Below, piece after piece: positions 1 through 9,206 of a stretch of DNA of 64,000 bases. Below the pieces are notes generated by a model, which had not been told where the DNA came from, did no database searches, and worked only from the letters and a program-made list of their open reading frames with translations. Made by a program: the position numbers and the translations under genes. Numbering within the stretch: the first letter of the stretch is position 1; every line of letters begins with the position of its first letter. Source of the DNA: Effrenium voratum (lineage: Eukaryota; Sar; Dinophyceae; Suessiales; Symbiodiniaceae); NCBI GenBank assembly GCA_963377175.1, contig CAUJNA010001009.1:1-64000 (forward strand), read 5' to 3'.

Positions 1-1655
1 AGTTCGAGCCGAGAGGGGAAACTGGTATATTTGCTGGATATGTGTTGAGCACCGGTATGCATTGGGCAAACATGTATCGTGCTTGGGCACTTACTGCATT
101 TGCGGGTGCAGAGCTGAACATCAAGAAGGCAAAGGTTCCGCCTCGGTTGAGAATGCCACATCAGACGGAGAGGATGATTCTGAAATCTCCTCTGACATTC
201 CCAATACAACAGAAGTACAAGGTTGCCAACGAGACTTTGGAAGGAATAGAGATGTCTATCGATGCAATCGGTATGGATGCACGTGACCGCCTGATCGAGG
301 ATGAGGACTACGAGCCTGAATTGTTGCAGAGTGACGAGAAGCGACTGCTTGACGATGAAGTCGATCAGATCGCTGGTCTACTGCTCGACGATGGCCCGGA
401 GGTAATCGCCAGAGATCGGGGGGGAGAAGAAGATGCTAGACCGAGCTCCTCAAAAGGGAAAGGAGATGGACACTCTAAGGGCGATGAGAAGGTTGCGAAG
501 TCCGACCTTCCACACGTGTCAGTTGGGCTACCCGGGGATGGTATCACGTACGTCAACGACGATGGCAAGGAGGTTAAGCTCGACAAGGCCGGGAGACCGT
601 ATCCTGTCGGGAAGGACGGATTCAGGCTAATGAAGACATCGAGACCTCCAGAGTTCACTCCTGAAGAATGGAAGATGATGAGTAAATATTACACCAAGGA
701 AGAGAAGGCCGAGGTGAAGGGCGGTGGCAAAAGGAAAGAGGAAGATTCCAAGAGTAAAGAGTCTGAGATTTCCGCGCCGGCAGAGGCACGGACATTACAG
801 ATGCCCGGTGGTAAGAGAATTCGAGCGATGCTTCGGAACCGCTGGGGTGGAGTAGAATGGCAGTACAATTGGGGATTGCGGAAGAACATATCAAAGATCA
901 AGAACCCAATGGATGCGAAGCACTTGGCTGAGCTTGAATGGGTCAGGATTGTTGTTAATCCTGTCGACGGGGTGGTTGTTCTCATGGATTCCAAACAGTC
1001 CCAAGACGTCATGAGACGAAACGTTCAGCTTGAGAAAGAATTTGAGTGTCTGGTAGTAATTTATGCCTGGAAGTTCACGTCTGAGGAGCGATCAAAGTCG
1101 ACTCCAAACTGGACGAAGGCGGTTGCATCAGTCATGGAGAGTCATAAAGACGAAGCTGAGACGGCATCGGGGACGGATCCATCGGTCGACGAATCGACGG
1201 ATCTCACCTGGTATGAATGGGAGGAGTCCGCTGAGGTAGTTTCTGGAAAAGTGCCACTCGCAATGCCTGCGATAGGCGAGGACGGTGAAGCCAAGAAGTA
1301 CCCATCGATGCCGTGCGTGACTTCTGAGCGACTACAGCACAGAGAGAAGGCTGTGAAAGTTGTACGATTCTTCGACGCTTTAGTATCCAGGCCGGTAGGC
1401 CGGAAAGAGATGTTGACCAACCCTGATGCATTAGCATCAATGAAGAAAGAGTGGTCGGGATTAATCGACCAGGGGGTCTTCGATCTTGGCGCGGTGCGCG
1501 AATATGACGCTGTAGCCAGAGAGCAAAAGCGAAGGGGGAAGAAATACACATGGCTCGCGCACATGGCATTTGCGTTGAAAAGCACTCACAGTTGCCTGTT
1601 GGTGATCCTAAAAGGAAGTTCAAGGGTAGAGGCGTGTTGCTGGGGAACCAAGTGA
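1..1655 (+). CDS. Copia-type Pol polyprotein, integrase tail and linker (partial, 5' end outside window)
   Basis: The frame is already open at base 3 (first residues FEPRGETGIFAGY), so the gene begins before the window. That opening motif is the usual post-catalytic segment of copia integrases. About 250 residues of charged, low-complexity linker follow. The last part (DALASMKKEWSGLIDQGVFDL) is the conserved lead-in to a copia reverse transcriptase. Near base 1550 the homology leaves this frame and continues in the +2 frame, so one indel separates the integrase from the reverse transcriptase; the residual tail to 1655 is out-of-frame noise. The integrase would insert the cDNA copy of the element. 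The family assignment is firm; the exact domain limits are not. Confidence 0.8.
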   Translation, partial: FEPRGETGIFAGYVLSTGMHWANMYRAWALTAFAGAELNIKKAKVPPRLRMPHQTERMILKSPLTFPIQQKYKVANETLEGIEMSIDAIGMDARDRLIEDEDYEPELLQSDEKRLLDDEVDQIAGLLLDDGPEVIARDRGGEEDARPSSSKGKGDGHSKGDEKVAKSDLPHVSVGLPGDGITYVNDDGKEVKLDKAGRPYPVGKDGFRLMKTSRPPEFTPEEWKMMSKYYTKEEKAEVKGGGKRKEEDSKSKESEISAPAEARTLQMPGGKRIRAMLRNRWGGVEWQYNWGLRKNISKIKNPMDAKHLAELEWVRIVVNPVDGVVVLMDSKQSQDVMRRNVQLEKEFECLVVIYAWKFTSEERSKSTPNWTKAVASVMESHKDEAETASGTDPSVDESTDLTWYEWEESAEVVSGKVPLAMPAIGEDGEAKKYPSMPCVTSERLQHREKAVKVVRFFDALVSRPVGRKEMLTNPDALASMKKEWSGLIDQGVFDLGAVREYDAVAREQKRRGKKYTWLAHMAFALKSTHSCLLVILKGSSRVEACCWGTK

Positions 1656-3481
1656 AGAACCAAAGCTTTGAGGCTGCGATGTTTCAAGATTTGGGGAACT
1701 CCCCTGCTTCATTTGAAGCCTCGCGTTGGGCGGATTTTCTGGGTTGTCATGTTGGCTGGGATGTGCAGATGGCCGACGCTGTTCAGGCGTATATACAGGC
1801 CACATTGAGGGGCACGCCGTGTTGGATTGAATTGCCACCGGAGGCCGTGCCAAGTGAATGCAAATGGGATAAGTACAGAAGACCAGTCGTCCCGTTGAGG
1901 AAGGCGCTGTACGGACACCTAGATGCGGGAACATTTTGGGAGCAGCACTGCGATGAGTCGGTGCGTGCCGTTGGTTTTGAGCCCATCGGCGAAGAATGGC
2001 CTTCAGTGTACATTCATGAAAAGCTCCAGCTTGTTCTGGTTGTGTATGTCGACGACTTCAAAATGGCAGGGCCGCAGAAGAACCTTGCCCAAGGGTGGAG
2101 CTTGTTGCGTACACGTTTGAAGATTGAGCCCGAGACTGGACTTGACATGTACCTTGGTTGCAATCAAAGCAAGGGAAACGTCACTCTCGGGAACGGACAC
2201 CGAGTAACAACGGTGACCTATGACATGGAACAGTTCCTACGTTCCTGTGTCGACCGCTATCTTGAAGTGGCGGGCGACGTGAAGTTGAATAAGGTTGTCA
2301 CCCCTGAGTTGCTTGAAGAAACAAAGAATCACGTCTCACGGAAGCCTGCCAGAGAGGGGCCGTCAGTCGTGTGCAATTGGTGTAACAATCTTGTGCCCAC
2401 CGACGGTTCTGCCACAGTGCCGGACCAACGGGGAGGGACTCCTGAGTGGGCCATGAAGGAGCCCGTGCGTGGACACCTTGCTCCGCATGCCGCTAGCGTA
2501 CTGATGAAGTTGCTGTACGGTGCGCGGATTGCTCGCTTCGATTTGTTGCGGCAAGTGAATCGCCTAGCACGGAACGTGCATAGGTGGACCGACTCCGATG
2601 ATCGGGGTTTGCATCACTTGATGTGTTATGTGCATCATACCAAACATTGGCGCATGGTCGGTTGGGTTGGAGATCCTATGGACGATGTGCACTTGGCCTT
2701 GTATGCGGACGCTGACTTTGCGGGATGCATTGACTCGCTGCGTTCCACCTCCGGTGGACACTTGAATATACAAGGGCCTAATACCCGTTTTCCGTTGTCT
2801 GGCAGCTCTAAAAGACAGGGTTGTGTGAGTCACTCCACTCCCGAGGCCGAGATTGTTGCGGCCGATGTTGCCATGAGATCGATGGGTATGCCCGCTCTCA
2901 AGTTGGTAGAGCGGATTCTCAAGAAGTCACCGAACTTTGTGTTCTATGACGATAACAAGGCTATGATCGGTGTCGTGCGATCGGGGAGAAACCCCACGAT
3001 GCGCCACCTTGAGAGAAGCCATGGTGTTAGCATTTCGTGGATGCATGAGATGTTCACACGTGATTACATGTACTTGGCGTATGAGGTCACCGACAGGATG
3101 GCGGCCGATATTTACACCAAGGCGTTCAATGATGGGCGCAAATGGAAACATGCATGTTTGCAGATTGGTCTACTCGACCCGAGCTTGCTGTCTGACCCGG
3201 ATACCCTCAAGGCGCTCACACCTACGTGTGATCCCATCAAGGGGACCATGCAGACCGCTTCGGGGACAGTTGACGGAGTTCCAACATTTCCGTACACACA
3301 CATTCCGATCATGCCCCCGGACCTATGGTGGTCTGGATTAACATCTAAAGAGGGATTGCATGAGCATGAAGGACATGATCCGGTTGTTGTTGCCAAGGGA
3401 CCCAGATTGATGCGTGTGAAACCTCCACTCGCGGTTATGACACCGTTTGGGAGCAAGTGGCTTCGCTCCACTTGGTTCTGA
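1550..3481 (+). CDS. Copia-type reverse transcriptase and RNase H
   Basis: 643-residue frame that copies element RNA into DNA. Copia signatures are in order: KFKGRGVLLGN near residue 25, ADAVQAYIQA near 70, LYGHLDAGTFWE near 120, and the catalytic YVDDF at bases 2045-2059 (about residue 166). RNase H follows with LALYADADFAGC, the SHSTPEAEIVAA glutamate motif, FYDDNKA and the closing DIYTKAF. All catalytic blocks look intact. The apparent ATG at 1550 is not a true start: homology runs in from the upstream frame, which is offset by one base, so this is the downstream part of one Pol gene. The end overlaps the next frame by 25 bases. A dinoflagellate-type copia is the best match I recognise; no 3' LTR could be proven because the 5' LTR lies outside the window. 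Confidence 0.88.
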   Translation: MARAHGICVEKHSQLPVGDPKRKFKGRGVLLGNQVKNQSFEAAMFQDLGNSPASFEASRWADFLGCHVGWDVQMADAVQAYIQATLRGTPCWIELPPEAVPSECKWDKYRRPVVPLRKALYGHLDAGTFWEQHCDESVRAVGFEPIGEEWPSVYIHEKLQLVLVVYVDDFKMAGPQKNLAQGWSLLRTRLKIEPETGLDMYLGCNQSKGNVTLGNGHRVTTVTYDMEQFLRSCVDRYLEVAGDVKLNKVVTPELLEETKNHVSRKPAREGPSVVCNWCNNLVPTDGSATVPDQRGGTPEWAMKEPVRGHLAPHAASVLMKLLYGARIARFDLLRQVNRLARNVHRWTDSDDRGLHHLMCYVHHTKHWRMVGWVGDPMDDVHLALYADADFAGCIDSLRSTSGGHLNIQGPNTRFPLSGSSKRQGCVSHSTPEAEIVAADVAMRSMGMPALKLVERILKKSPNFVFYDDNKAMIGVVRSGRNPTMRHLERSHGVSISWMHEMFTRDYMYLAYEVTDRMAADIYTKAFNDGRKWKHACLQIGLLDPSLLSDPDTLKALTPTCDPIKGTMQTASGTVDGVPTFPYTHIPIMPPDLWWSGLTSKEGLHEHEGHDPVVVAKGPRLMRVKPPLAVMTPFGSKWLRSTWF

Positions 3482-4578
3482 AGAATGGGTCATGGCTCAA
3501 AGTTGAGGATAGAGTTGACCCGGGGCTACAATGTGTGCGAATTGATGGTTGGGTTGAACGCGCAGTTTGGCAGTTTCATCCCGTACCGGTCGCTGCACCG
3601 GCGCGGGAACGGTCTCCACGACCACGACCAATTCACGTCGGGTCCGGGGATGTTGACATGCAGTCCGTGCTGGCCGCATTTGTTGAAGAACTGTCGAACG
3701 AGCGCATAGAGTTGAAGTGTGTTAACGACCTTGCTTTGGAAACGTTGCTCCGATTGAAATTGCTCATGCGTTGTCTGCATATCAATCACGAGCAGCTTGT
3801 CCCTGGTCGTTGTTTTGTTCCGTATCGCATTGCGGTGAAGCACAAGCCACAGTTAGCGCCGGGTATTGAACTCGCGATGGTCAAACATGACGGTGGTGTG
3901 CTTCGCGCTCCTGTTCATGTCTCGCTTCCTGGTATGAGAACTCGCACAGTCGTCACTCTTTACAGTGTTGACTTGGCTCGGCCCATCGTGCTGATGGCAT
4001 GTTCCGAACCACGTAACTGGTTCACTGCTCTTGCCCGCCATGACGGGCCGCAGGTTGTCACCATAACTCTGGTTGATGACTTACTGAGCGAGTACGGGGG
4101 GAGAATCGCCAGACATGTGCTTACCAAACCTTCCGATTTGTTGTTCTTCGCCGGGCCTTGCACGGGGGGATCATCATGGGCACGCCTCAACAAGACTCGC
4201 GGAATTGACACCGCAGAGAAAATCGAGGCCAAACAAAGAGAATTTTGGAGATTGTTTGAACGGTTCGTTGAGATAAAACGGCATGCCATGACAAAACGAG
4301 CCGCGATTTTGTTTGAGTTGCCTGGAAGTTGTGATTATTGGAAAGATGAGAGACTGCATGAGGTTGTGCATGATGGGACTAGTCACGAGTTTGATGGGTG
4401 TCGCTATGGCTTGAAACAAAGATATGCAAAGAAACCCATGCCAATCAAGAAACCATGGAGAGTTGTCTCATGGAACTTTGAACTTGGTGGCTCGTTGTCT
4501 AAGAAATGCAATGGAAACCATGAGCATGGACCTTGTGCTGGTCGTGAAACCAAAGAAACCCAGTTGTACACGTCATAA
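3457..4578 (+). CDS. Uncharacterised third ORF of the copia element
   Basis: 373-residue frame starting inside the end of Pol (25-base overlap), so it is probably expressed from the same element RNA. Visible blocks are LLFFAGPCTGGSSWARLN near residue 230, AILFELPGSCDYW near 285, GCRYGLKQ near 310, KKPWRVVSW near 330 and a C-terminal HEHGPCAG with a trailing TQLYT. The spaced Cys, Gly and Trp blocks look like a conserved enzymatic core. A nucleotide- or SAM-binding fold is conceivable from the Gly-rich PCTGGS loop, but I see no complete motif of a named family, so no function is assigned. I have the impression that similar blocks recur downstream of copia pol in dinoflagellate genomes, which should be checked. 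The first residues (MASLHLVLKNGS) lie in the overlap and may not be the real start. Confidence 0.6.
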   Translation: MASLHLVLKNGSWLKVEDRVDPGLQCVRIDGWVERAVWQFHPVPVAAPARERSPRPRPIHVGSGDVDMQSVLAAFVEELSNERIELKCVNDLALETLLRLKLLMRCLHINHEQLVPGRCFVPYRIAVKHKPQLAPGIELAMVKHDGGVLRAPVHVSLPGMRTRTVVTLYSVDLARPIVLMACSEPRNWFTALARHDGPQVVTITLVDDLLSEYGGRIARHVLTKPSDLLFFAGPCTGGSSWARLNKTRGIDTAEKIEAKQREFWRLFERFVEIKRHAMTKRAAILFELPGSCDYWKDERLHEVVHDGTSHEFDGCRYGLKQRYAKKPMPIKKPWRVVSWNFELGGSLSKKCNGNHEHGPCAGRETKETQLYTS

Positions 4579-4920
4579 TTGTGGGTGTGATCCTTCGCCG
4601 TTTTCGTGCTCGAGCAAGGTGCCTCAAACCGGCACCGTTGAAACTCGCTCTTGCTTGCATTACGCGAAGGAGATCGCGGAAGCACCAAGCTACTGCGAGC
4701 GAAATCTGCACCACCCCAACTGCACAACCGAGGTGCTGGGCCAGTCCCGAACCTCTGGTGCATACGGGGAGCTGGGTCAGTCCCGAACCCCAAGCTTCAA
4801 GGAAGGAGCTGGACGAGTTCGTCACCTCAATCTGAAGCTGGGATCGTATTGGGACAATTCCGTGGCTTCATTTGCAGCTGCTTATTTTGGGTTTTCCTGG
4901 TTCTGGAGAATATCATCAAG
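4579..4920. other. Spacer with a 19-bp direct repeat
   Basis: 342 bases between the retroelement ORFs and the next coding block. The only structure seen is an imperfect 19-bp direct repeat, GCTGGGCCAGTCCCGAACC at 4735-4753 and the same with one change at 4771-4789 (period 36). The 3' LTR of the copia element might lie here but cannot be recognised without its partner. Confidence 0.4.
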
Positions 4921-5054
4921 ATGACTGCCAATCCGACTGTCGTCAATACGAATGAGTTCTTCTGCGTGCCTGTCGGGAAATCTAGGCAAGCGGCATCTTC
5001 TTGGGAAATTTGGTGAAGAACGCCATCGAGGAAGGCAAGAGGATACCCAAGAGG

Positions 5055-6974
5055 ATGGAGGTGAGCAGCGACCTGGGTATGTGCGTGAAGTGGATCGAGG
5101 ACATCGGCGTCCCCGCTATTTATGCATACTCAGCGTACTATTCTGCCAAGGGCCGCGGGATGATGAAAGGTGAAGGGCAGTCTATGAGGGTTGCCTTAGA
5201 GTTCATCAGCAAAGTTTTCGGACAGCTTTCTGCCGACGAATGTATGCTTGGATGGAGGGAATTCTGCAGCAAGGGAAAGAAGATCGTGTCGGCGCTGAAC
5301 CAACTTTGCGGTGAGGCAACGATGCTAGCGAAGAACCCCGAGTTGCTCGACGTAACCAAGTACTGCATAGAAGGGGCGGATATGTTGAGATCAATCGCGA
5401 ACATCTGGGATCTCGCACTAGGCGTGGCCGAGGACAACGATGAACGGTCGTTCAAAGCTGCATTCCACCAGGACACCCCGGTTGGGGAGGTGTACAAAGA
5501 ATTCATCAGCGACGAGTCATCTAGGGCATCGTCATCGAGGAGGTGGAGGAGCTCCGAGGAGTTCCAGACGACTGCAGAGTTTGAGAGGCACGATCGGAGA
5601 ATTGCAAAGTACAGAGATCGGAACTGGGGGAAAGTGTTCACGTTGAGCGTGATCAAGGCTCCCAAGATCGACTCCTACGGTCGTGGTTCCAAGGACGACT
5701 ACCAGAAGAATTGGGACCTTGGGTTGGTCTACCAGAATGAGCTGCAGGCATCGATGAAGAACCTCGCATATGCACTGAGGAGGGATGAGAATGCCAGCCA
5801 GAACAATCTGTTGCGCTGGATGATCTGTGGGTCAACCCCCAGTGACATCTCAGATGCGTGCATCGGGGCGGTCAATTCGCTCATGTGCGTATCGTTCATT
5901 ATGAGGAGATTGCAGCCATTGCTCGGTGAGAAGGGCTCCAAAGATCAGTCGTATACAGCTTATTTCCGTCCAGACAAAAGGGAGCTGAACGAACTCTACC
6001 GGGAGATCGAGTACGCCAGGGATTTCCTATGGTGCATCGATATGATCTATGAGTCGAAGCTGCCTGCGATGAACATCAACTCCATCAGCTTGGCACCGCA
6101 CGCGGCTGACAGGGCCGCTGAGAACCAAGATCGGCGCAAGTGGGTAAGCTGGATGAAGGAGATCGAGAAGAAGGCCGAGAAGGACGTCATGATCGAATTC
6201 TTCCAGAATAAATACTGCACGATTCATGAAATCGAGAGGGAACTGGAGAAGTACCCCGAGGATTTCGTGGTTGGGGAAGAGCCGACATGGTGGGTGATGG
6301 GCTCATCGAAGACGGAGCCGCCACGGAAGACGGAGCGACAGCAGAAGTCGGCATCAAGCTCCGGACAAAGGAGTCAAACCGCTGGTGGGTCAGTCCCCCA
6401 GCCGGGAGCTCCAAGTGGGGGGTCACAAGCCAGCGATGCTGTCAAGATCGACAACGAGATCATCGACTCCATTTTCCGAATGAACTCTGGCGGTGACGAC
6501 GACAGATGGGTGATTATCAACCCAACTGCTGGACACGATACCTACACTTCATTCGAAGGGGGTACCACTTTGGGCGGCGCGACTGTCAATGTGAAATTCA
6601 ACATAGACAACAATACGGGGTACCCAATCATACAAACTGTATTTGGGCCGTGTCTTGCAGAAGGCAAGAACGCAACATATTGGGAGTGTATGCTGAGATG
6701 CCTGACCTCTTCGCTATTGCACTTCGAGGAGAAGACCAGCGCGGAGAAGATCATTCTTTCCTATGTTGGGAAGGGAAATGCGGCATGGCTACAGCTGTAT
6801 GCTTTCTTGTGTGCCCAAACAGGATGCTTGATTACTGGACGCCTTCCGGGCGCCAAAGCCATCAACGCGTTGATTCAGGCGGAGAAGAACCCGGACAACG
6901 CACCTGGACAGTTGAACCGGATTATCAAGAGGCAGAAGAGGAGCCCCTTGGCGAGGCGACGATTCGCGACATGA
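5055..6974 (+). CDS. Hypothetical protein, first segment of a frame-relayed locus
   Basis: Frame open from 4986 to the TGA at 6972-6974; the first in-frame ATG is 5055. Protein-like sequence also exists upstream in another frame from an ATG at 4921 (MTANPTVVNTNEFF...VPVGKSRQA), and it would flow into this frame with a one-base shift near 4990, so the true start is probably 4921. The product is soluble, helical and Lys/Glu-rich, with a Ser/Pro/Gly/Gln linker at about residues 435-480 and then a globular part containing GGTTLGGATVNVKFNIDNN. I do not recognise a family. Its TGA overlaps the next ATG as ATGA at 6971-6974. Homology-like sequence seems to change frame somewhat before that point, near 6925, so the final residues (RSPLARRRFAT) may be out of frame. 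Confidence 0.55.
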   Translation: MEVSSDLGMCVKWIEDIGVPAIYAYSAYYSAKGRGMMKGEGQSMRVALEFISKVFGQLSADECMLGWREFCSKGKKIVSALNQLCGEATMLAKNPELLDVTKYCIEGADMLRSIANIWDLALGVAEDNDERSFKAAFHQDTPVGEVYKEFISDESSRASSSRRWRSSEEFQTTAEFERHDRRIAKYRDRNWGKVFTLSVIKAPKIDSYGRGSKDDYQKNWDLGLVYQNELQASMKNLAYALRRDENASQNNLLRWMICGSTPSDISDACIGAVNSLMCVSFIMRRLQPLLGEKGSKDQSYTAYFRPDKRELNELYREIEYARDFLWCIDMIYESKLPAMNINSISLAPHAADRAAENQDRRKWVSWMKEIEKKAEKDVMIEFFQNKYCTIHEIERELEKYPEDFVVGEEPTWWVMGSSKTEPPRKTERQQKSASSSGQRSQTAGGSVPQPGAPSGGSQASDAVKIDNEIIDSIFRMNSGGDDDRWVIINPTAGHDTYTSFEGGTTLGGATVNVKFNIDNNTGYPIIQTVFGPCLAEGKNATYWECMLRCLTSSLLHFEEKTSAEKIILSYVGKGNAAWLQLYAFLCAQTGCLITGRLPGAKAINALIQAEKNPDNAPGQLNRIIKRQKRSPLARRRFAT

Positions 6975-8329
6975 TGATCCACAAGAAGAGCTTCTTGGTC
7001 CTGGATTGGCCCCTGAGGGCCGTCAACTCGAAAGGGAGCACGAAGACCTTCCAGATGCTGGTCAACGAACAGGGATGGACAAACATCGAGGAGAGATCAT
7101 ACTATGGGTCGAGTGAGCAAGTCTCCTCACCCAACGACACGTTGAATATCATCTCCCGAATGCAGAAGCTGGATAAGCTCATCGCTGAACGGCGGAGGCG
7201 AGACATGGATGACTCACCAATGTCGGTGCACATCTGGATGTCGCTATATGATTGGGTGTGCATGAGAGGATGCGGATGGCAGGTGACCGCCAACCCCATC
7301 ATCGACTCCCTACAGAAGGCGATATCTGACCTCGTCAACACATGCAAGGGCCTGGTCGTGGTGTGCGTGAATCGCGATGTTGCTTTCCATAGTGGAAGAG
7401 GGGACTTGGGGACGATCGCCAATAAGGTTAGCGAGATCTGCAAGGCGGCAGGCGCGCTGGTGACCGAGAACGATCGCCTGTGGCGCGTGATCCATGCGCT
7501 CACAGGAAAGAACTACAAGATCCCTGGGAGCTCGAACTTGCAACATTTCCTCTTGAAGCGACTGCTGATTGAGAAATCCATCGATGCGGTCGCACCAAGC
7601 AACGCGTTTGTGCGTGAGCTGGAGGAGACGTGCATAAACGAGCCCGACCTTCGGTTCAACGTCCTGAAGAACATGGAGGAATCGAAGGTGAAGTTCGAGT
7701 ACAAGCCGACCTTCACTGCGCAATCGAAGAGGAAACAAGAGCAGCAAGATGAAGGACACGGCGAGCAGGATGCTTTTGGGAAAGCCGATGTCGGTGATCC
7801 ACGTCTTCGATGGTATACGGTCACGGAGCTCAGCAAGTTTATCTGCGAACTTTGCGCTAAGGAGATGCAGATGAGCAAGTCGAAGGTGCTCGGACCGAAC
7901 TCGAAGTACAATCCCTCTTCTTGCGTGAACTGTTGCGGACACGAACGGTATTGCAAGGTCTATCGAGGGGAAGAAAATGTACACGCGCCTCTTCGCGGAA
8001 TGCGTGGTCGCAATCCCCGACCTTCAAAACCTTATGGTGGACGTCAACAACATCCAGGCCATGATCACGATCATACGGGAGCTCGTGTGTTCAAAGCTGA
8101 AGAAGGAGCTTTCTCACGTGGGATTCGTGAGCATGACTGTGGATCAAGCAGCGCAGTTCTACAACAACGGTCACGGGAAGCAATTGTGCGCATCCCGGGA
8201 TGTGATCGTGTGCAAGATTTCCGAGGGAGTCGAGGAGAGGATGTCCATCTTCTTGATAGGCAAGGATCTTGGCAATGTGGCATATTCGTCCTGGATCAAG
8301 AGTGTGCTCGACCAAGGAACGATGTGTGA
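6971..8329 (+). CDS. Hypothetical protein with C-terminal Cys/His cluster, second segment
   Basis: Starts at the ATG of an ATGA overlap with the preceding stop; the frame is open upstream as well (acidic EAEEEPLGEATIRD). The sequence has a hydrophobic strand LVVVCVNRDVAFH followed by GRGDLGTIANKVSEICKAAG, which resembles an alpha/beta hydrolase or SGNH-like strand-loop-helix, but I see no clear catalytic triad. Near 7845-7965 lies a probable zinc-binding cluster (CELC, then CVNCC, a His and another Cys). After about 7975 the frame stays open to 8329, but its composition becomes shadow-like and the real coding sequence continues in the next frame. No family is recognised. Probably one protein with its neighbours rather than a separate gene. 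Confidence 0.5.
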   Translation: MMIHKKSFLVLDWPLRAVNSKGSTKTFQMLVNEQGWTNIEERSYYGSSEQVSSPNDTLNIISRMQKLDKLIAERRRRDMDDSPMSVHIWMSLYDWVCMRGCGWQVTANPIIDSLQKAISDLVNTCKGLVVVCVNRDVAFHSGRGDLGTIANKVSEICKAAGALVTENDRLWRVIHALTGKNYKIPGSSNLQHFLLKRLLIEKSIDAVAPSNAFVRELEETCINEPDLRFNVLKNMEESKVKFEYKPTFTAQSKRKQEQQDEGHGEQDAFGKADVGDPRLRWYTVTELSKFICELCAKEMQMSKSKVLGPNSKYNPSSCVNCCGHERYCKVYRGEENVHAPLRGMRGRNPRPSKPYGGRQQHPGHDHDHTGARVFKAEEGAFSRGIREHDCGSSSAVLQQRSREAIVRIPGCDRVQDFRGSRGEDVHLLDRQGSWQCGIFVLDQECARPRNDV

Positions 8330-9206
8330 ACTCCTGGGACAAACCACGAACGAGGAATCCTTGGGAGACGTCGTCGAGATGGTGTTGGGATTCTTTGAGG
8401 TGATGTCGTACTTCCAGCACGAATTGCCACTGTGGAAGGATGCATGGAAGATCAAGAGGGAGTTCGAGCAGTCAATAGTGCGACACCTCGCTGGGAACGT
8501 GACCCACACGACGGGCCAGAACAGAAAGCGGAACAGACCGTCCGCACAGCTCGGCGTGCCCACGAAGGAGATGCTTGACATCATGAACAAGGTCAAGCCC
8601 AGACATCCACGATCCCTGATCACCGAGCCCTCTGCACAAGGTTCCAAGAGAAAGGCCACGGAGGGCGAAGATGAGGGTTTTGGTCAAGCACCAGACCCGA
8701 GCAGGAGTTCTCAGCACAATGCTGAGAAGGAAGACAAGAAGCAGCGAGTGATCGACGGGCGGAGAGCGGCACTAGGATTCCTGGAGTCAATGGAGAAGTG
8801 CATGGGAGATATGGGGATCTGTAAGAAGTGCGCGAACCTGGCCCACGACGGCGACTGCAAGGACATTGAGGAGGCTGCTGGAAATGAGAAGGCGATGAAG
8901 GTGCTCCGTGAGCTACTCAGCAGTGACCCTATTTCATCTGATGAAGACATGGGGGATACGGAGGAACCGTCCTCATCAACGTCCAAGGAAAGAAAGAAAG
9001 GGGACAAGCAGGGAAAGAAACAATTGAGATGTACAGCTACACTATTAATTTGGTGGAGATGGCTGACACGGCTGAGGGAGGAGAGCTACAATGTGGTGGC
9101 GTCGACCTCACATACAACCCGTGCGGGGACAGCAGGACATTCAAGAAGACGCTTGAGATGGGATGCGACACCATCCCGTGCTACATCCCGAAGTACGGCG
9201 ACGTGA
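7977..9206 (+). CDS. Hypothetical protein, third segment
   Basis: Begins at an ATG within the A-rich stretch at 7971-7979, exactly where the previous frame loses protein-like character. The part up to about 9024 is coding-like: a helical N-terminal half (NLMVDVNNIQAMITIIRE, MVLGFFEVMSYF), a basic and acidic linker with KRKRNRPS-like clusters around 8520-8760, then a Cys cluster (CMGDMGICKKCANLAHDGDC) near 8800-8865 and an acidic, Ser-rich tail. After about 9024 the residues become Arg/Thr-rich noise while the next frame takes over. I recognise no family. The repeated pattern of globular helical block, charged linker and Cys cluster in adjacent segments suggests one long multidomain protein broken by frame changes. 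Confidence 0.5.
   Translation: MYTRLFAECVVAIPDLQNLMVDVNNIQAMITIIRELVCSKLKKELSHVGFVSMTVDQAAQFYNNGHGKQLCASRDVIVCKISEGVEERMSIFLIGKDLGNVAYSSWIKSVLDQGTMCELLGQTTNEESLGDVVEMVLGFFEVMSYFQHELPLWKDAWKIKREFEQSIVRHLAGNVTHTTGQNRKRNRPSAQLGVPTKEMLDIMNKVKPRHPRSLITEPSAQGSKRKATEGEDEGFGQAPDPSRSSQHNAEKEDKKQRVIDGRRAALGFLESMEKCMGDMGICKKCANLAHDGDCKDIEEAAGNEKAMKVLRELLSSDPISSDEDMGDTEEPSSSTSKERKKGDKQGKKQLRCTATLLIWWRWLTRLREESYNVVASTSHTTRAGTAGHSRRRLRWDATPSRATSRSTAT

Noticed and set aside
6506..6925. Upstream part of the frame ending at 8329
   Set aside because: It overlaps the convincing preceding frame and looks random until just before 6971.
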